Below, piece after piece: positions 9,813-22,869 of a stretch of 64,000 nt of DNA. How positions within the stretch are numbered: position 1 is the stretch's first letter; each line of letters begins with the position of its first letter. Source of the DNA: Sarcomyxa edulis (taxonomy: Eukaryota; Basidiomycota; Agaricomycetes; Agaricales; Mycenaceae); assembly GCA_009761415.1 (NCBI GenBank), contig QUOL01000008.1, positions 682,001 to 746,000 on the forward strand. The letters are read 5' to 3'. The translations under genes and the position numbers were made by a program. Below the pieces are notes generated by a model. It searched no databases, was not told the origin of the DNA, and saw nothing but the letters and a program-made list of their open reading frames with translations.

Positions 9813-11275
9813 GTGGTCTTAACTTTCCGATCAACCCGTACCACCTCTTGTTAAGAACGAGAGGCATGACGCTCGACGACATCCAAAAATATCGGGACCG
9901 TCTCACTCTAGTCCAATCGATTTATTTCGCTGCCGAGAGATCGCTCAAAGGGTCGAGATCACCTCGTACAGCACAATGCCAGATTATGGCCGATTATATT
10001 GGAGTCTATATCAGGCGCGTCGAAGCCCTGATAGGCTCGATGGACGAAGACTCTGCAGTAGCAGTTTTCGAGAAGATTATCCGCCAACGATGCGCCCGAG
10101 AGTCTCTTGGTGGTATCTGTGATTCGGCGCTGGTTGTCCCTTGCGAAAATGCCGGATTCAGGATTCATGAGGCTCTTTTTACCCAGCTGCATTCCCAAGC
10201 ATCGAAATCATCTCCCAATAATCCTCCTAACGTCCAAGATATCTTCAACATATCCGTCACCATGATGGAAGACTTCCATCTCATTCTATCTCCGACTCCG
10301 GACAAGACTACGGACAGGCGCATCCCTTTCAGGCCCGACCCTACTCTTGACGGACGCATCCCTCTCGGGTCTGAGTCGTCTGATCCGTCTGACCAGCCTC
10401 ATGACGAGGAAGCCGAAGAGAAGTCAGACCCTTTGGGAAGGTCCACACAATGGCCAGACGTCCCTATCCCTCATGGTTTGCAGACTCGATGCATACGAGG
10501 TCTGAATTCTTTCGCTACCGATTGCTCCACAGCCGATGGCTTGCCTAGACCTCTCTTCACCTCGGGTCCAAGTCCAACGCCCGCTGTTGATGCCTTACCA
10601 AAATCCTATACTGCATTAGGTGCCAAGTTCCGTGAACTGCTAGCAAATCACAAGGCAAATTCGAAGTCACTGCATCTCGACGACGATCTTCTTCTTGTTT
10701 TGCTCTTCGTAGAATTCAAGAAGGCTCGTGATAGCACCATTCGCAAAGCTACCAATCAGGCACGAAATTATGCTTCCGCAGCCCTAAAGTTCTTAGAACT
10801 TCTCGGTATCACCAATGAGTCAGTTTATCTGCTTGTTACAAATGGAAACCGTGGTGCGTTGTCTCTTGCTAGGTTCAATGAACCTGAGATTGTTGGAAAG
10901 ACGAGCACTCGATCTGATGAACCAAAGGTAATTCATCATAATTATCATTGTCACTACGGTGCAGCTAATCTCACGGTCTTACAGCGCCAATCCATCATCA
11001 TGGAGTGGAACGTACGGACATACGACTTGGCCAGCGCCAGCGACGTTTACGAATTGACTGTTTTCATGCAGTCTCTCGCGGAACGAGGCAAGACATTGAA
11101 GGCTATGTTCGTGGACAAATATCTCAAAGGTTTTATCGATCGGGTAAAGGCGGACCCTGAAATCTTGAAATGGTCTATGTGTTCTTGGATTCCAAAGGAG
11201 GAGAGGAGGATGCACCGAGACAAGGTCGCTGAGGAGCTTCGAGATGCTCATGACACTCGTCAAGGTTCTTCATAG
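9813..11275 (+). pseudogene. P1: family member cut by the Ty3 LTR (C-terminal half only)
   Basis: From the LTR boundary the plus strand reads G-L-N-F-P-I-N-P-Y, matching the start of exon 7 in copies A-C (SINLPVNPY and similar). The match continues through EKIIRQRC, MMEDFHLI, ATNQAR and RTYDLAS to a stop at 11275. Exons 1-6 are absent. A 57 nt GT-AG intron at 10928-10984 fits the exon 7/8 junction of the paralogues; it has no stop and is a multiple of three, so the frame reads through it. P1 keeps LFVEFKKARD, with an E-x-K motif, where A-C have VIFN or VIFS. That E-x-K, after an Asp-rich strand (LDDDLLLVLLF), resembles the catalytic core of PD-(D/E)XK nucleases; this is inference. It lies tail-to-tail with copy A, 150 bp apart. 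Confidence 0.75.
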
Positions 11276-11426
11276 ATTAATCAATATGAGGTGTAGAAAC
11301 TTTTCGTTATCTCTATAAGGTCTATACATTCAGACTGTCTTTGTATTCGACCTCTTAACTCTTCTAGCCTCATGTCTGGATGATCAAAGTCAATATATAT
11401 TCGTCGATGTTGATCTAAGAAGAGAA

Positions 11427-14400
11427 CTAAAAAGTTCGGGTGCTTGAGATCCGTACAGGGGCCTCCGCACAAAATTGCTCTTTGTGTTCCGCCCTCTCCT
11501 CCTTCGAAGCCCAAGAGCACATGGACCATTTCAAGACGTCCGGATTCAGTCGGACCTGCTCGAGAAAGGCTGGTAGCAGGCTTTCATTGAACCTGGCTTT
11601 CAATTTCCTGCCTCGGTCCACCAGTGTTTGTATGAAAACCGCAAGCTCGTAAGCGTCAACCGTGCTGGCGATATCATACGTGCGCACATTTCGCTCCAGA
11701 ATAAAGAACTGCCTCTGTTGTAATCTAGTCAGCTTGAAAAACGAAGCTCAGACTTGACGGCGACTAGTACCTTTTGTTCCACGTCTCTTTTGCGGTCTTT
11801 CTGGGTATTCATGGCCATGAAGAGTGTTCCGCAAGTTCTTTTGACAACGAGCAGATAGAAGGGTTCATCCGAGATCCCAAGAGTATCGAAGTATTTCAGT
11901 GCGGCCGCAGCACAATTTCGCATGTGATTGGTGGTCGTTTCGATAGGGTCGCCGGGCTCATTGAATATAACAAACAGCAATGGAAGAGAGAGATCAATGT
12001 CCAGACCTGGGAGCTTAGACTGATACGCAGTAAAAAGTGAATCAAAAGAGGTGGCATCTGCGTGTATGCAAGATTCGGACCTAGGATACGTAGAGATGTG
12101 AGGTAGAGTACGACCAGCCTTGCGTAGATGAGGGCTATCGTTCTGGGTATGCGACTTGACCGGAGAAGATATAAGTAGCTGGAAGTCCTCCATCATGGCC
12201 ACGGATTCATCGAACACGTCCTGGGCAGATAATGGCCGTGCAGTATACAGTGCCTTGAAGACGGCTTCGTGGACTTGTCGTCCGACATCGTCACAAGAGA
12301 CCGCCAATACAGCATCGCAAGAGCCTAAGAGTGGCTCTACAGAGCACCTATCTCGAATCATCTTCTCAACGGCGGAAATACCAATCCTTTCGTCCGTGTA
12401 TACCACTTGATGGATACGACCGACGAGGCATTGAAAGTATTGTACCCCAGCTTGGCATCGTTTCAGGCGAGCAGAACGCCCAGGAGTTCGTAGCGGTTCC
12501 CAGGAGATCTCTAATTCTGCGCATTTGTGGACATCTTGGATGAAAGCTAAACGCGAGAGGTACTCTTCGAAATCATCGGAAACGAACTGGGGGTTTGCAG
12601 AGAGTTGTAGTTGGTAAGGATTGACCGGAAGGTTAATGCTACGTCTAAACCTGGATGGCACACATCTACGTGAGCTATGATCCAATGATATAGAGTCCAA
12701 ATTCACTCACGAAAATCTGATCAGACGTTTGCTCGTCGAACCGATGACGAGGGAGGCTTGGACCAAGAATTGATCCCAAGCTTGAAATGTTGCACCACGC
12801 TTACTAGCGAGGTCGGGAAGTGTTCTTGCTAGGAGAGCGCATCCGAAAATGCCGGGTAAGTGATCACTGAGAGCACGGGCCGCATCATCTTCTAGGTAAG
12901 TACGAGAAGTCCTGAGCCTTGTGTCGGCAAAAAGTTCCTGCCCATATTCCTGGAACCGAGGCTCGAAGTCAGGAATACTTGTCTAGATCGAAGATGTTTG
13001 AGAATGATCACGACGAAGAATAGAAAGCCCAGATTGCACACCTGTTGCTGCCATATTTTGACCCACCGAGGTTGTGTGTCGTCGTCGTACGCTGACACCA
13101 TGCTTTTTATGCATCGAAAGGCATATGCAAGATCCGTTGGAATCCTAGAGATCTTGACAGTGACGTGTGGCACTGTGAAAATGCCACGATCTAGCAAGGA
13201 GTCCATCACCGTGCCACCCTTGTCGTCCGTAAAGTCGCGGATCTGGCAACGACTATGTTTGTATATCTAAGGTCAGGATATGACGAACACCAACGTATCA
13301 AGCTTACCGAGAATTGGTATGTCTGAGGTTATTAGTAGATATTAGAACGTTGCGTGAGAGCTCTTTCGAGGCATCGGAACTAAAGTGATAGTCGTACACG
13401 GATGCTGGAGGGGTGATAATCCCTTTGACATCTGCATCATCCGTCGAGGATATAGGAGCGTCAACACTGAAATTGGGAATTGTCTCAGAACGGTCAAGGC
13501 ATATGAGCTACGCGCTGACCTCAATTGTACGCTCTGTGCCACGTCTAAACGCCATTTCTTGATGTACTTTTCTTTCGACACGACAACGCGGCTGGTCTTC
13601 GTAGACCAGGACCACGGGACAGATAGAACCTTTCGGGCTTGGACCTGGAGGGTATTTGAAAATGTTCGTAGAGTGTCATGAAGCCCGAGAATCAAAGCTG
13701 CAAACAAGATACACTCCAACGGATTTGTGAGGTTATAGACACCTAGTTGTTTGTATGGTGAGGAGGCCGCCCCGTAAAGCGACGTTGCCCAATGCGATAT
13801 GGGCTGTATATAGTTATATAAAGATCAGTATAAACGTTACGAAATAAAGATCAAGCTATACCTCGATCCCGTCTTTGTTTGTCCATCCAATAGCTAATTG
13901 GACCATCGAACCATCACTCGAAACGATGAAGCCGATGACCGGTTCATTGATACCGAATAGTTGACGCTGATGGAGAAGTTTCGATATCGTAGAGGGCATA
14001 GTCGCTGCTTCGGTCATGCATATAACAGGCACATCTATATAGGCTGAAGATGGCCTAAGGATATGTGTGTATCCGGGTACATCTAAAGATGCCAAGGATG
14101 GTTGTGGAGAAAGCCGCGAACGCACTGTCATCGTAGGAGGGTATTCAGATTCGTCGTACCAAGAGGAACCTCGACGACGAACAATAGGGACGTTCTGCAG
14201 TGCCTCATCACTAGCGTTGAGATATCCATGACTTTGATCGCCTTCGCTGCGTTCGAAAACCCACGCCTGATCATCGACTGCATCATCTTCGGTATGAGAT
14301 TCTTCGTCAGAGTCGGACTGGAGGAAAGAGTGCAGTCTTGCTTCTGACACAGCGAAATCCTCGTGTGTCATGGTCTGAACAAGGAGGAATTCGGCTGTTT

Positions 14401-14862
14401 CCCCGTCAACGAGCTGCGCGTGTTTTCTATACCAGTATGAGCGGATGATACATTTGTGGATTTATGGGACTAGAGGACATACCGAGGAATCAAGTCTTCT
14501 GAGAAGGTTCTAAGCAACGCTGCTACAAGACCAAACGTGATGTTCTTCCCAAGGACCGGTTCCATTGGTGTCATGCTTGCCAATGTTCGTAGATCTGCAC
14601 AGCTGGACATGACCAGGTCGAAATTACCCCTGAGCTGTAGGTACGAATCATTCGAAGGATCTGCGCTTGGCATGATGTCAATGGCTATCTTCTTCAGATC
14701 GGAGACTAGAGAAGTGGAAATTGGAGCAGTCTGTGGGTGAGGGCCATGAGCCACCCATAGCGGTAGATGCTCTGTGACGAGGTCAACAATGGGCTGGACT
14801 GCAGCAGGCCAATCGATGGGCGAGTTTAAAGCATGAATACGTAGCCCAGAGCTGTCTTCCAT
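11427..14862 (-). CDS. Copy A: uncharacterised tandem-family protein, 1017 aa
   Basis: Exons: 14483-14862, 13862-14426, 13520-13803, 13308-13466, 13042-13252, 12711-12982, 11771-12665, 11427-11714. All junctions are GT-AG and frame-consistent, giving 1017 aa. The start (MEDSSG) is shared with copies B (MQDSSG) and C (MEDSPG). Exon 2 has an acidic stretch, an Arg-Arg-Gly-Ser-Ser motif and a conserved core (VDVP-type strand, then SKLLHQRQ...GFI.SSDG). Exons 7-8 form a second conserved half (MIRDRCS, SVAMMEDFQLL, LPLLFVIF, RTYDIAS). Both halves end in Gly/Leu-rich beta-like strands, so the protein may contain two related alpha/beta domains. No signal peptide or membrane segment is seen. In the second half E-x-K is replaced by I-F-N. 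I know of no function. Confidence 0.7.
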
Positions 14863-15457
14863 GCTGTCAATGCGAGGAAAGAATGGTGGCGAATCTGTGT
14901 AATACTAGGAACTTGAGGACCTTTGTATTCCTGTCCGTACGCGGAGGTATACCTCTAGTATACCATGTATCTCGGTTGTCCTCAGATTGTGAGAACGAGC
15001 AGAAGATAGAGCGAGATCTAGAGGAAACCAAGTTTGACGTCCTTCAGAATTCAACGGTTCAACGTTTAACGTTTAACGTTCAAGCGGAGGGGGACATCGC
15101 GTCTCTCAGCGTTACGGGGACCGTCACAGTCACGTATCCACTTATGCATGGCTTCACGTGCCTTGCGCACCTTAGCTCCTGCTCAGCGGGTCCTCGAGGC
15201 GTCAGTCTAACGGTCGACCACTACAAGTGCAAAACTTTGTCTGGTTTTCCCTGATATATGCGGCAAGGTAACCTCGTAATCACTCCATATAACCCTGTCA
15301 AGCAATCGGAGCACACTCGGAGGGGGAGGTAGCCGTAAGTATGTTCTAGGAATTATCTGTACCCCGTGCCGTCCTTGGACGATCGTGCACATACAGTATG
15401 ATACACACTATCAGTTTTCTACTGGTTAAGTTACATGTTATGAGTTTGCGCCCTCTC
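14863..15457. repeat. Spacer between copies A and B; right part duplicated at 19.14-19.49 kb
   Basis: The stretch from about 15110 to 15457 recurs between copies B and C with high similarity. Shared landmarks are GACCGTCACAGTCACGTATC, GTCCTCGAGGCGTCAGTCT, CTTTGTCTGGTT and GGACGATCGTGCACATACAG. It is therefore part of the duplicated unit: the 3' flank of each copy plus the upstream flank of the next. At 15057-15079 there is a short run of CAACGTTTAACG-like units. No gene is supported here. Confidence 0.7.
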
Positions 15458-18400
15458 CTACTCCTTACTCCAAGAACGTGTCGACCATCTCAAGATGCTG
15501 GGGTCCTTCTTCACCCGTTGGAGGAAAAGAGGTAAAATATGCTCCAGGAACCTAGCTTTAAGCCTTCTACCTCGTTCCGCAAGTGCCTGCACGAAAACGG
15601 TAAATTCATACACGTCGATCGTGTCAGCAATGTCGTATGTCCGTATGAGTCGGTCCATGACCAGACATTGTTTCTAGTGTCTTTGATCAGTTCGGAGAAA
15701 ATCGTTGGAAGGTCTGAGGGGTTACCTTTATTGACCCATTCGGTTTGGACTCCCGCTGATTGCACATGGCTATAGATAGCGCACCACTGCCACCATTGAC
15801 CACCAGTAAATAGACCGGTTCGTTCACGATACCAATGACCTCCAAAAACGTCAGCGCAGCAGCAGCGCAAATCCGCGCTTGGTTAGTCGCTTTGAGACCG
15901 GTGCTATCCTCAGCGTCCGAGAATATCACAAACAACAAAGGGAGTAGGAGATTGACTCCTGAGCGCGAGAGGCTGGCGGCATATGTAGCGAAAGGAGAGC
16001 GAAATGAGTTCATGTCTCTCGCACCAGACCTGTGTACTCTCTCGGTGTGGTTGAAGGGAAAATTGTGTCCAGAATATCGACCCAAATTGGCCGTAGGTTT
16101 GGAAGTGAATTCGGGGGGCGGCTTCCGCGACAAGGTATCTTTGTGAGATGAGGCGAACAGGTCAAAATCCTCCATCATCTTGACAGAGTCGATGAACACG
16201 TCATGCAAAGTGGTAGTGGGCGGTCGCGAAGCACACAGGACATTGAAAACCGCTTCTTGAATTTGCTGGCCGACAGCACTGCACTGGACAGCCAGTACTA
16301 TATCACTGATTCCCAGAAGGGGTTCAATCGAGCACCTTTGCCGGATTATCTCCTCGAAAGTGGCGGTCGAGACTGGGACCTTGAAACGAAAGGCTTCGAT
16401 CTCAGCAAAACACCTTTCAAATTCATTACCTGTGATTTTGCATTGCGCCGAATTGAAAAAAGACGTGGCTGGAGGCGATCCCGAGCGACTTGCATGCGCG
16501 GCCCTAGAATAAAGCATACGAAGCAGAAGAATGCGCGTGAGATATTCTCTGAGATCCTCGGGTACGATGCAGCCTCCTGAGAGGAATCGAGCTTGATATG
16601 GACTGACTGGAAGGTTGATACTGCAAGTACACCTGAAGAAAGGAGTTTCCTGAATTGTTGAATGGGAATTGATCGCGTTTGCTTACAGGATACTGAGAAA
16701 ATCACTATTCGCTGTATTGGCCACGAGCGCCGTCTTTGCGAGTAATTGATCCCAGGATTGCCGACGTTCATCACGATTATCTCGGGTCCTGGCCAGATCG
16801 GAGCATTCGAGAATACCCCGGAGGTGGTCACAGAGCGAATTTGCGGCGTCCTCCTCCAAAAAGACCCCCGCCTCTCTAAGTCTGTCACTAGTAAAAAGGT
16901 CCTCCCCATATTTCGTAAGACGAGGACCGAGATTTGGAAGGGCTGCCTGGTACTGATATCAACGGGAAGAGTGTAGAGTTATAGACACGAGTAGCGCACC
17001 TGCTGCCCCCAGGCTTTCACCCATCGAGGATGGGTGTCATCGTCGTAAATTGATATCATGTCGGCCATACACTGGAATACGAATCTAACGAATGCCAAAT
17101 TCTGTATACCAGCAACAACGTATGGAACGACTAGAATGTTGCGGTCAGTCAGAAACTTTATCACTGCATTCCCCTGTTCGCAGCGGCTATACATCCAAAT
17201 GTTAGTGCAACTATCTGGACAACGCATAGGCTTTGGAGACGCACTGAGGATACAAGTGTTGGGGGTCATCAATGGAGACAAGTTGAGTTTGAGAGATAGA
17301 CCCGACATGCGCAGATTGGGCGCATTGTCCTAGAACGTTATCATTGTAACTTGTAGACAGAATTAGCGTACAATAAATTGGCAACTGTATATGATGCAAT
17401 TTGAACGTACGCAGGTGTCTGGAAACCATTGGTCCCCGCTGCATCCTCTGTGAACGACAAGGACCCGATTCTGGTATAGACGAAAAAATGAGAACGCTCA
17501 GATTACATGTAGTAAAAACGAACCGGATTTGTGCGCTATTTGCTACGTCCAAGCGCCATTTCTCAATGAATTGTTCCTTGGAGGCTACGATGCGGGTGAT
17601 TTCGGGCGACCAAGACCATGCAGGCAGAAGAGTGCTTCGGGCTTGGTGTCTAAGAGTCTGCAAAAATGCCTTCAGACTCGTACGTTCATAAAGGCCCAGT
17701 ATCAGCCATGCAAGAGACAGGCATTGGAAGGGATCCGTAAGTTGGTAGATGCCCATATTCTCCTTCGACGAAGAGTTGCATGGCGTCGCCCAATGTGCTG
17801 TGGGCTAAGGGAAAAGCGTAAGATATAGTTTCGAACGGGTGATATTCACGATCATACCTCCATTCCACTTTCGTCTATCCATCCCAGAGCCAGCTGGACA
17901 TTCAATCCATCGCTTGTGATGATGAAACCAACCACCAGCTCAGTTACGCCCCATACTTGACGCTGATGGAGAAGCTTCGACATTACAAAGGGCATGGCCT
18001 CGGCTTCGGCAATGCAGACAACGGGTACATCCACGTAAGTCAAGGAAGGCGAAAACATCAAGATATGGGCGCGTTCAGGAATCTCTAAAGACGCGAGGGA
18101 CGGTCGTGTAGAGATGTCAGAAAGTTCGGTCTCCGTCATCGCAACAGGAACATCAGGTTGAGCATACCGCGAGGAACCTCGGCGGCGAAAAACAGGAACG
18201 TTCTGTAGTGCTTCAGCACTAGGATATGTAACACTGAGACCTTCTTCACTTCCACCCTCTTCATTATCGTCAACGTTTAATTGGGCCTGATTATCGGCCA
18301 TCTCGACACCCTCGTCTTCTTGGTCCGATTCTTCATCAAGTTCTGACTGGAGGAAGCATGCGATTTTGTCTTCAGATACAGCCAAGTCTTCGTGCGTCAT

Positions 18401-18889
18401 TGTGTGAACAAGGAGAAATTCAGCTTCTCCTCCGTCACGAAACTTCGCGTGTTTGCTATCACCTTAGTGAGTACTAGTACGACGTTAATGATGCTGTAAT
18501 CTGGCATACCGAGGGATCAAGCTGTTTGAGCAGTTTCTGAATAAAGCCGCGACAAGGCCAAACGTAATGGTCTTCACGAGGACCGGTTCCATTGGAGTCA
18601 TATTTGCTAACGCTCGCAGATCTGCACAACTGGATATGACCAAGTCGAAGCTAGCCTTGAGTCCTGGATACAGGCTATTCGAAGAGCCTGCACGTGAACT
18701 TATTATTCTGGCTGATTTCTCCAGTTCGGGGATCAGATACGCGGCAATTGGAGTAGTAGGCGGATGGGGGCCCCGAGCCACCCATTGCGGTGTAGGCTCT
18801 GTTATGAGACGAGCAACGGGCTGAAGTGCACTAGGCCAATCAGAGTTGGATGTGATAGCATGGAAATACAGCCCAGAGCTATCTTGCAT
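15458..18889 (-). CDS. Copy B: uncharacterised tandem-family protein, about 1004 aa
   Basis: Exons: 18510-18889, 17858-18455, 17524-17804, 17411-17447, 17000-17329, 16687-16952, 15726-16632, 15458-15673. The small fourth exon and the start of the fifth are the least certain. The summed frame is closed at 1005 codons. Sequence follows copy A throughout, with conserved YVDVPVVCIAEAEAMPF, SKLLHQRQVWGV and WSWSPEITRI in the first half, YDDDTHPRWVKAW in the middle, and IIRQRCS, MMEDFDLF, LFVIFSDAED, KATNQAR and RTYDIADTIDVYEF in the second. E-x-K of P1 is I-F-S here. Offset from copy A is about 4.03 kb, with the same strand and intron plan: a tandem duplication. Function unknown. Confidence 0.68.
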
Positions 18890-19139
18890 GCTGAAAATGT
18901 GGCCAGAGAACGACGGCCAAGCTACGTACAGGTACTACCTGTTGGGCCCCAGCAATTATTGACGTTGAATTTCCGAAGGGCGTCCGCGTATAGTTCCAGT
19001 ATAGAGCCTATTTTGGTAAGATTTCTCCCAACTCTGACTCTAGAGTTCAAGACAAGGAGGACATAGGTTGGCAAGAACAAGGGCGATGGAACCAGGCAAG
19101 AATCAGGTTACAAAAAGGTAGAAAGTTCAAAAAAGCACA

Positions 19140-19494
19140 TCGCGTTCAGCGTTACCTGGACCGTCACAGTCACGTATCCACCCTACTTCACGTGCCTTGC
19201 GCGCCTTGGCTCTTGCTAGCTCGTTGCTCATCGTGTCCTCGAGGCGTCAGTCTGACGGTCAACCACTGCAAATGCAGGACTTTGTCTGGTTCTCCCTGAT
19301 ATATGCGTCAAGTTCACCTCGTAATCGCTCCATATACATGTAGAACCCTGTCAAGCAATCACACTCGGAAGGGGGAGGTAGCCGTAAGTATGTTTCAGGA
19401 ATTATATGTACGCCGTGCCGTCCTTGGACGATCGTGCACATACAGTATGATACACACTATCAGTGTTCTACTGGTTCATTTACATGTTATGAGC
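19140..19494. repeat. Spacer repeat between copies B and C
   Basis: Second copy of the spacer described at 15110-15457, with the same GACCGTCACAGTCACGTATC, GTCCTCGAGGCGTCAGTCT and GGACGATCGTGCACATACAG landmarks. Small indels distinguish the two, for example an inserted ACATGTAGA near 19335. The rest of this spacer (18890-19139) shows no gene. Confidence 0.75.
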
Positions 19495-22400
19495 CTACTC
19501 CTTGCTCCAAGAACGTGCCGACCATCTTAAGATGTTAGGGTCCTTCTTCAACCGTGGAAGGAAAAGAGGTAGAATATGCTCCAGGAACCTAGCTTTAAGC
19601 CTTCTACCTCGTTCCGCAAGTGCCTGCACGAAAACGGTGAATTCGTACACGTCGATCGTGTTGGCAATATCAAAGGTCCTTACGACTCGGTCCATAATAA
19701 GACGTTGTTTCTGGTGCGTTTAGATCAGTTCGGAGAAGTCCATCAGATTAGAACGAGAGGCTACCTTCATTGGCCCATCTAATTCTGACTCTCGTTGATT
19801 GCACATAGCCATAGATAACGTACCACGACCACCAGAGACCACCAGAAGATAGATCGGTTCATTGACGATATCAAAAACGTCCAAGAACGTCAACGCTGCC
19901 GCAGCGCACATTCGCGCCTGATTGGCCGCTTTGTGGCAGCCGTTGTCCTCAGCGTCTGAGAATATTACGAACAACGAGGGAAGCAGGAGGTCTAAGCTTG
20001 GGAGGTCTGCAGTATACGCAGCGAAAAGAGAATGAAGTGACTTCATATCTAGATCATCTCTCGCGCCAGACCTGTGTGCGCGCTCTGTAGGGATGACGGT
20101 GGCATTGCGCCTAGCATGCCGACCTGAACTCTCCGTGGATTTCATCGAAAATGCGAGGGGCGGCTCCTGAGACAGGATGACTCCGGGAGGTGATAGAATT
20201 AGGTGAAAATCGTCCATCATCTCGACAGATTCGTTGAAAACGTCCTGCAAAGTGGTGGAGGGTGGTCGCGAAGCATACAGAGCATCGAAGATCATTTCGT
20301 GAATCTGTCGTCCAACGGAGCCACACTGGACCGCCAGAATGATATCGCAGGTTCCCAAAGGAGGCTCTACGGAACACCTTTGCCGTATTATGGCCTCGAA
20401 AGTGGCAGTCGAGACCCCAGGGTCCTTGAAACGGAGGGCTTCGATCTGAGCAAGACATCTTTTGGCTTCATCACCCATGATTTTGCATTGCGCTGATTTG
20501 GAACGGCAGGTAACTAGGGGCCGTCCTTTAAGACTTGCATATGCAGCCTCGGAATAGAGCATATCAAGCAGAAGAATGCGCATAAGATACTCTCTCAAAT
20601 CCTCGAATCCGAGGCAGTCTTTCGGGAGGAATCGAGATCGATATGGATTGACTGGAAGGTTGATACCGCGATTACACCTACATAAATAAATTAGTCAGCT
20701 ATTGGATTGTCACTGATGGCTTGTACTCACAAAGTAATGAGGAGACCACTGTTCGTTGAGTTGACCATGAGAGTCGTCTTGGCCAGCAATTGATCCCAAG
20801 ATTGCTGACGTCCACCACCACGAGTTTGGGTTCTGGCCAAATCAGAGCATTCTATAATTCCACGGAAGTGATTACAGAGGGAATTTGCGGCCTCCTGCTC
20901 AAGAAAGACCTGTCTCTCTCTGAGCCTATCATTGGCAAAAAGTTCCTCCCCATATTTCAAGAGACGAGGGCCAAGATTTGGGAGCGCTGTCTGAGATTAA
21001 TATCAACGGTAAGTGCGTAACGCTCATGATGAGCACGAGTAGCGCACCTGGTGCTCCCAAGCTTTCACCCATCGAGGACGAATGTCACTATCGTAAATTG
21101 ACATCATGTCTGTCATACATTGAAACACAAATTCAATAATCTCCAAGTCCGGGATATCAGCAACGACGTATGGCACGGCGAAGATGTTGCGATCAGTCAA
21201 AAACTCTATAACTGTGCACCCATGTTCCTCTGTCTCTGTGTCGTGGCGGCTATGATTAACGGACACAAGTTGAGTTTGGGGTATGGAGCTGGCATCCACA
21301 GACTGGGTGTATTGCCCTGGACCGTTATAACTAACATGTGGGGACGGTTAGGGTACAATGCATTGGCGGAAATACATGGTACAGTTTCTACGTACGTAGA
21401 TGACAGAAATTCATTGTTGACCGCGCATGGCAAAGACTCGATTCTGGTTTAGACGAAACATGAAAACGGTTGGATCGTGTAGGAGCTGCATATGGACGAT
21501 GTACGCACCCGATTTGTGCGCTACTCGCTACCTCCAAGCGCCATTTCTCGATGAAATCTTCCTTGGAAGTTACGATGCGAGTGGTTTCGGGCGACCAAGA
21601 CCATGCAGGCAGAAGAGTCCTTCTGGCTTGATGTCTTAGAGTCTGCAAGAATTCCTTTAGACTCGTATGTTCGTAGAGCCGCAGTATCAACCACGCGAAA
21701 GACAGGCATTGGAAGGGATCCGTAAGTTGGTAGACGCCTATATTCTCCTTCGACGCAGAGTTGCATGGCGTCGCCCAATGTGCTGTGGGCTAAGGGAAAA
21801 GCGTAAGATATAGTTTCATGCGGGTGAAATTCACGATCATACCTCCATTCCACTTTCGTCTGTCCATCCCAGAGCCAGCTGGACAGCCAATCCATCGCTT
21901 GTGATGATGAAGCCAACCATCGGCTCAGTTACGCCCCATACTTGACGCTGATGGAGAAGCTTCGACATTACAAAGGGCATGGCCTCGGCTTCGGTAATGC
22001 ATACAATGGGTAAATCTACATAGGAAGCTGAAGAATTCAGTACATGAGCACACTGGGGTATTTCTAAAGACGCGAGAGATGGTAGTGAGGAGAGCTCCGA
22101 GCGTTCTGTTTCTGTCATCATATGAGGAATATCGGGTATAGCACACCGAGAGGAACCTCGGCGGCGAAAAACAGGAGCGAATTGTGGTGTTTCGTTGCTG
22201 GGATCGACGCTGGGATAATTCTCGCTTTCGGCACATTCCTCGTCTCCAGCATCGTCTACATGACTTTGAGCTTCGACGATAGCGTTCCACTCGGCATCGT
22301 CCTCATGGTCCGAAGCTTCATCCAGTTCTGACTGGAGGAAGAGCTCAAGCTTGTCCTCAGATGCAGCGAAATCATTGTGTGTCATGGTTTGAACAAGAAG

Positions 22401-22869
22401 GAATTCGGCCATCCCTCCATCGACGAATGTTGCGCGTTTTCTATCACCAGTGGTAAGTACTAGTATCGACGGTAGTGGAGTAGAAATACCGGGGGATCAA
22501 GCTGCCTGAACAGGTCCTGAATAGAGCAGCGACAAGACCGAACGTGATGGTCTTCGTGAGGACCGGTTCCATGGGGTTCATACTGTTCAACGCTCGGAGA
22601 TCCGCACAGCTGGACATGGCCAAGTCGAAGCAATCTTTGAGCTGCGAACTGTCTGAAACATGGGCACATGCCAGTGGGCTGGTTCTTGTGGCTGATCTCT
22701 CGAGTTCTGGGATTAGATACGCGGCAATTGGACTGATAGGCGGATGGGGACCACAAGCCACCCATGGCGGCATACGCTCTGTTACGAGCCTGGCAATGGG
22801 CTGGACCACGACAGGCCAATCGGAAGCGCAAGCAATTGGATGGAAACGTAACCCGGGACTGTCTTCCAT
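19495..22869 (-). CDS. Copy C: uncharacterised tandem-family protein, about 1000 aa (one junction unresolved)
   Basis: Supported exons: 22490-22869, 21843-22440, 21509-21789, then an unresolved middle part ending at 21048, then 20731-20990, 19765-20677, 19495-19710. The unresolved part (21048-21508) contains the conserved EFLTDRNIFAVPYVV and YDSDIRPRWVKAW in one frame. The segment corresponding to B exon 5 sits in another frame (KLNLCPLI), so either an extra intron or a frameshift is present. Motifs elsewhere match A and B (YVDLPIVCITEAEAMPF, IIRQRCS, MMDDFHLIL, KAANQARM, RTFDIANTIDVYEF); LFVIFSDAED again lacks E-x-K. The start MEDSPG is chosen by alignment; an ATG seven codons upstream is also in frame. 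Function unknown. Confidence 0.62.
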
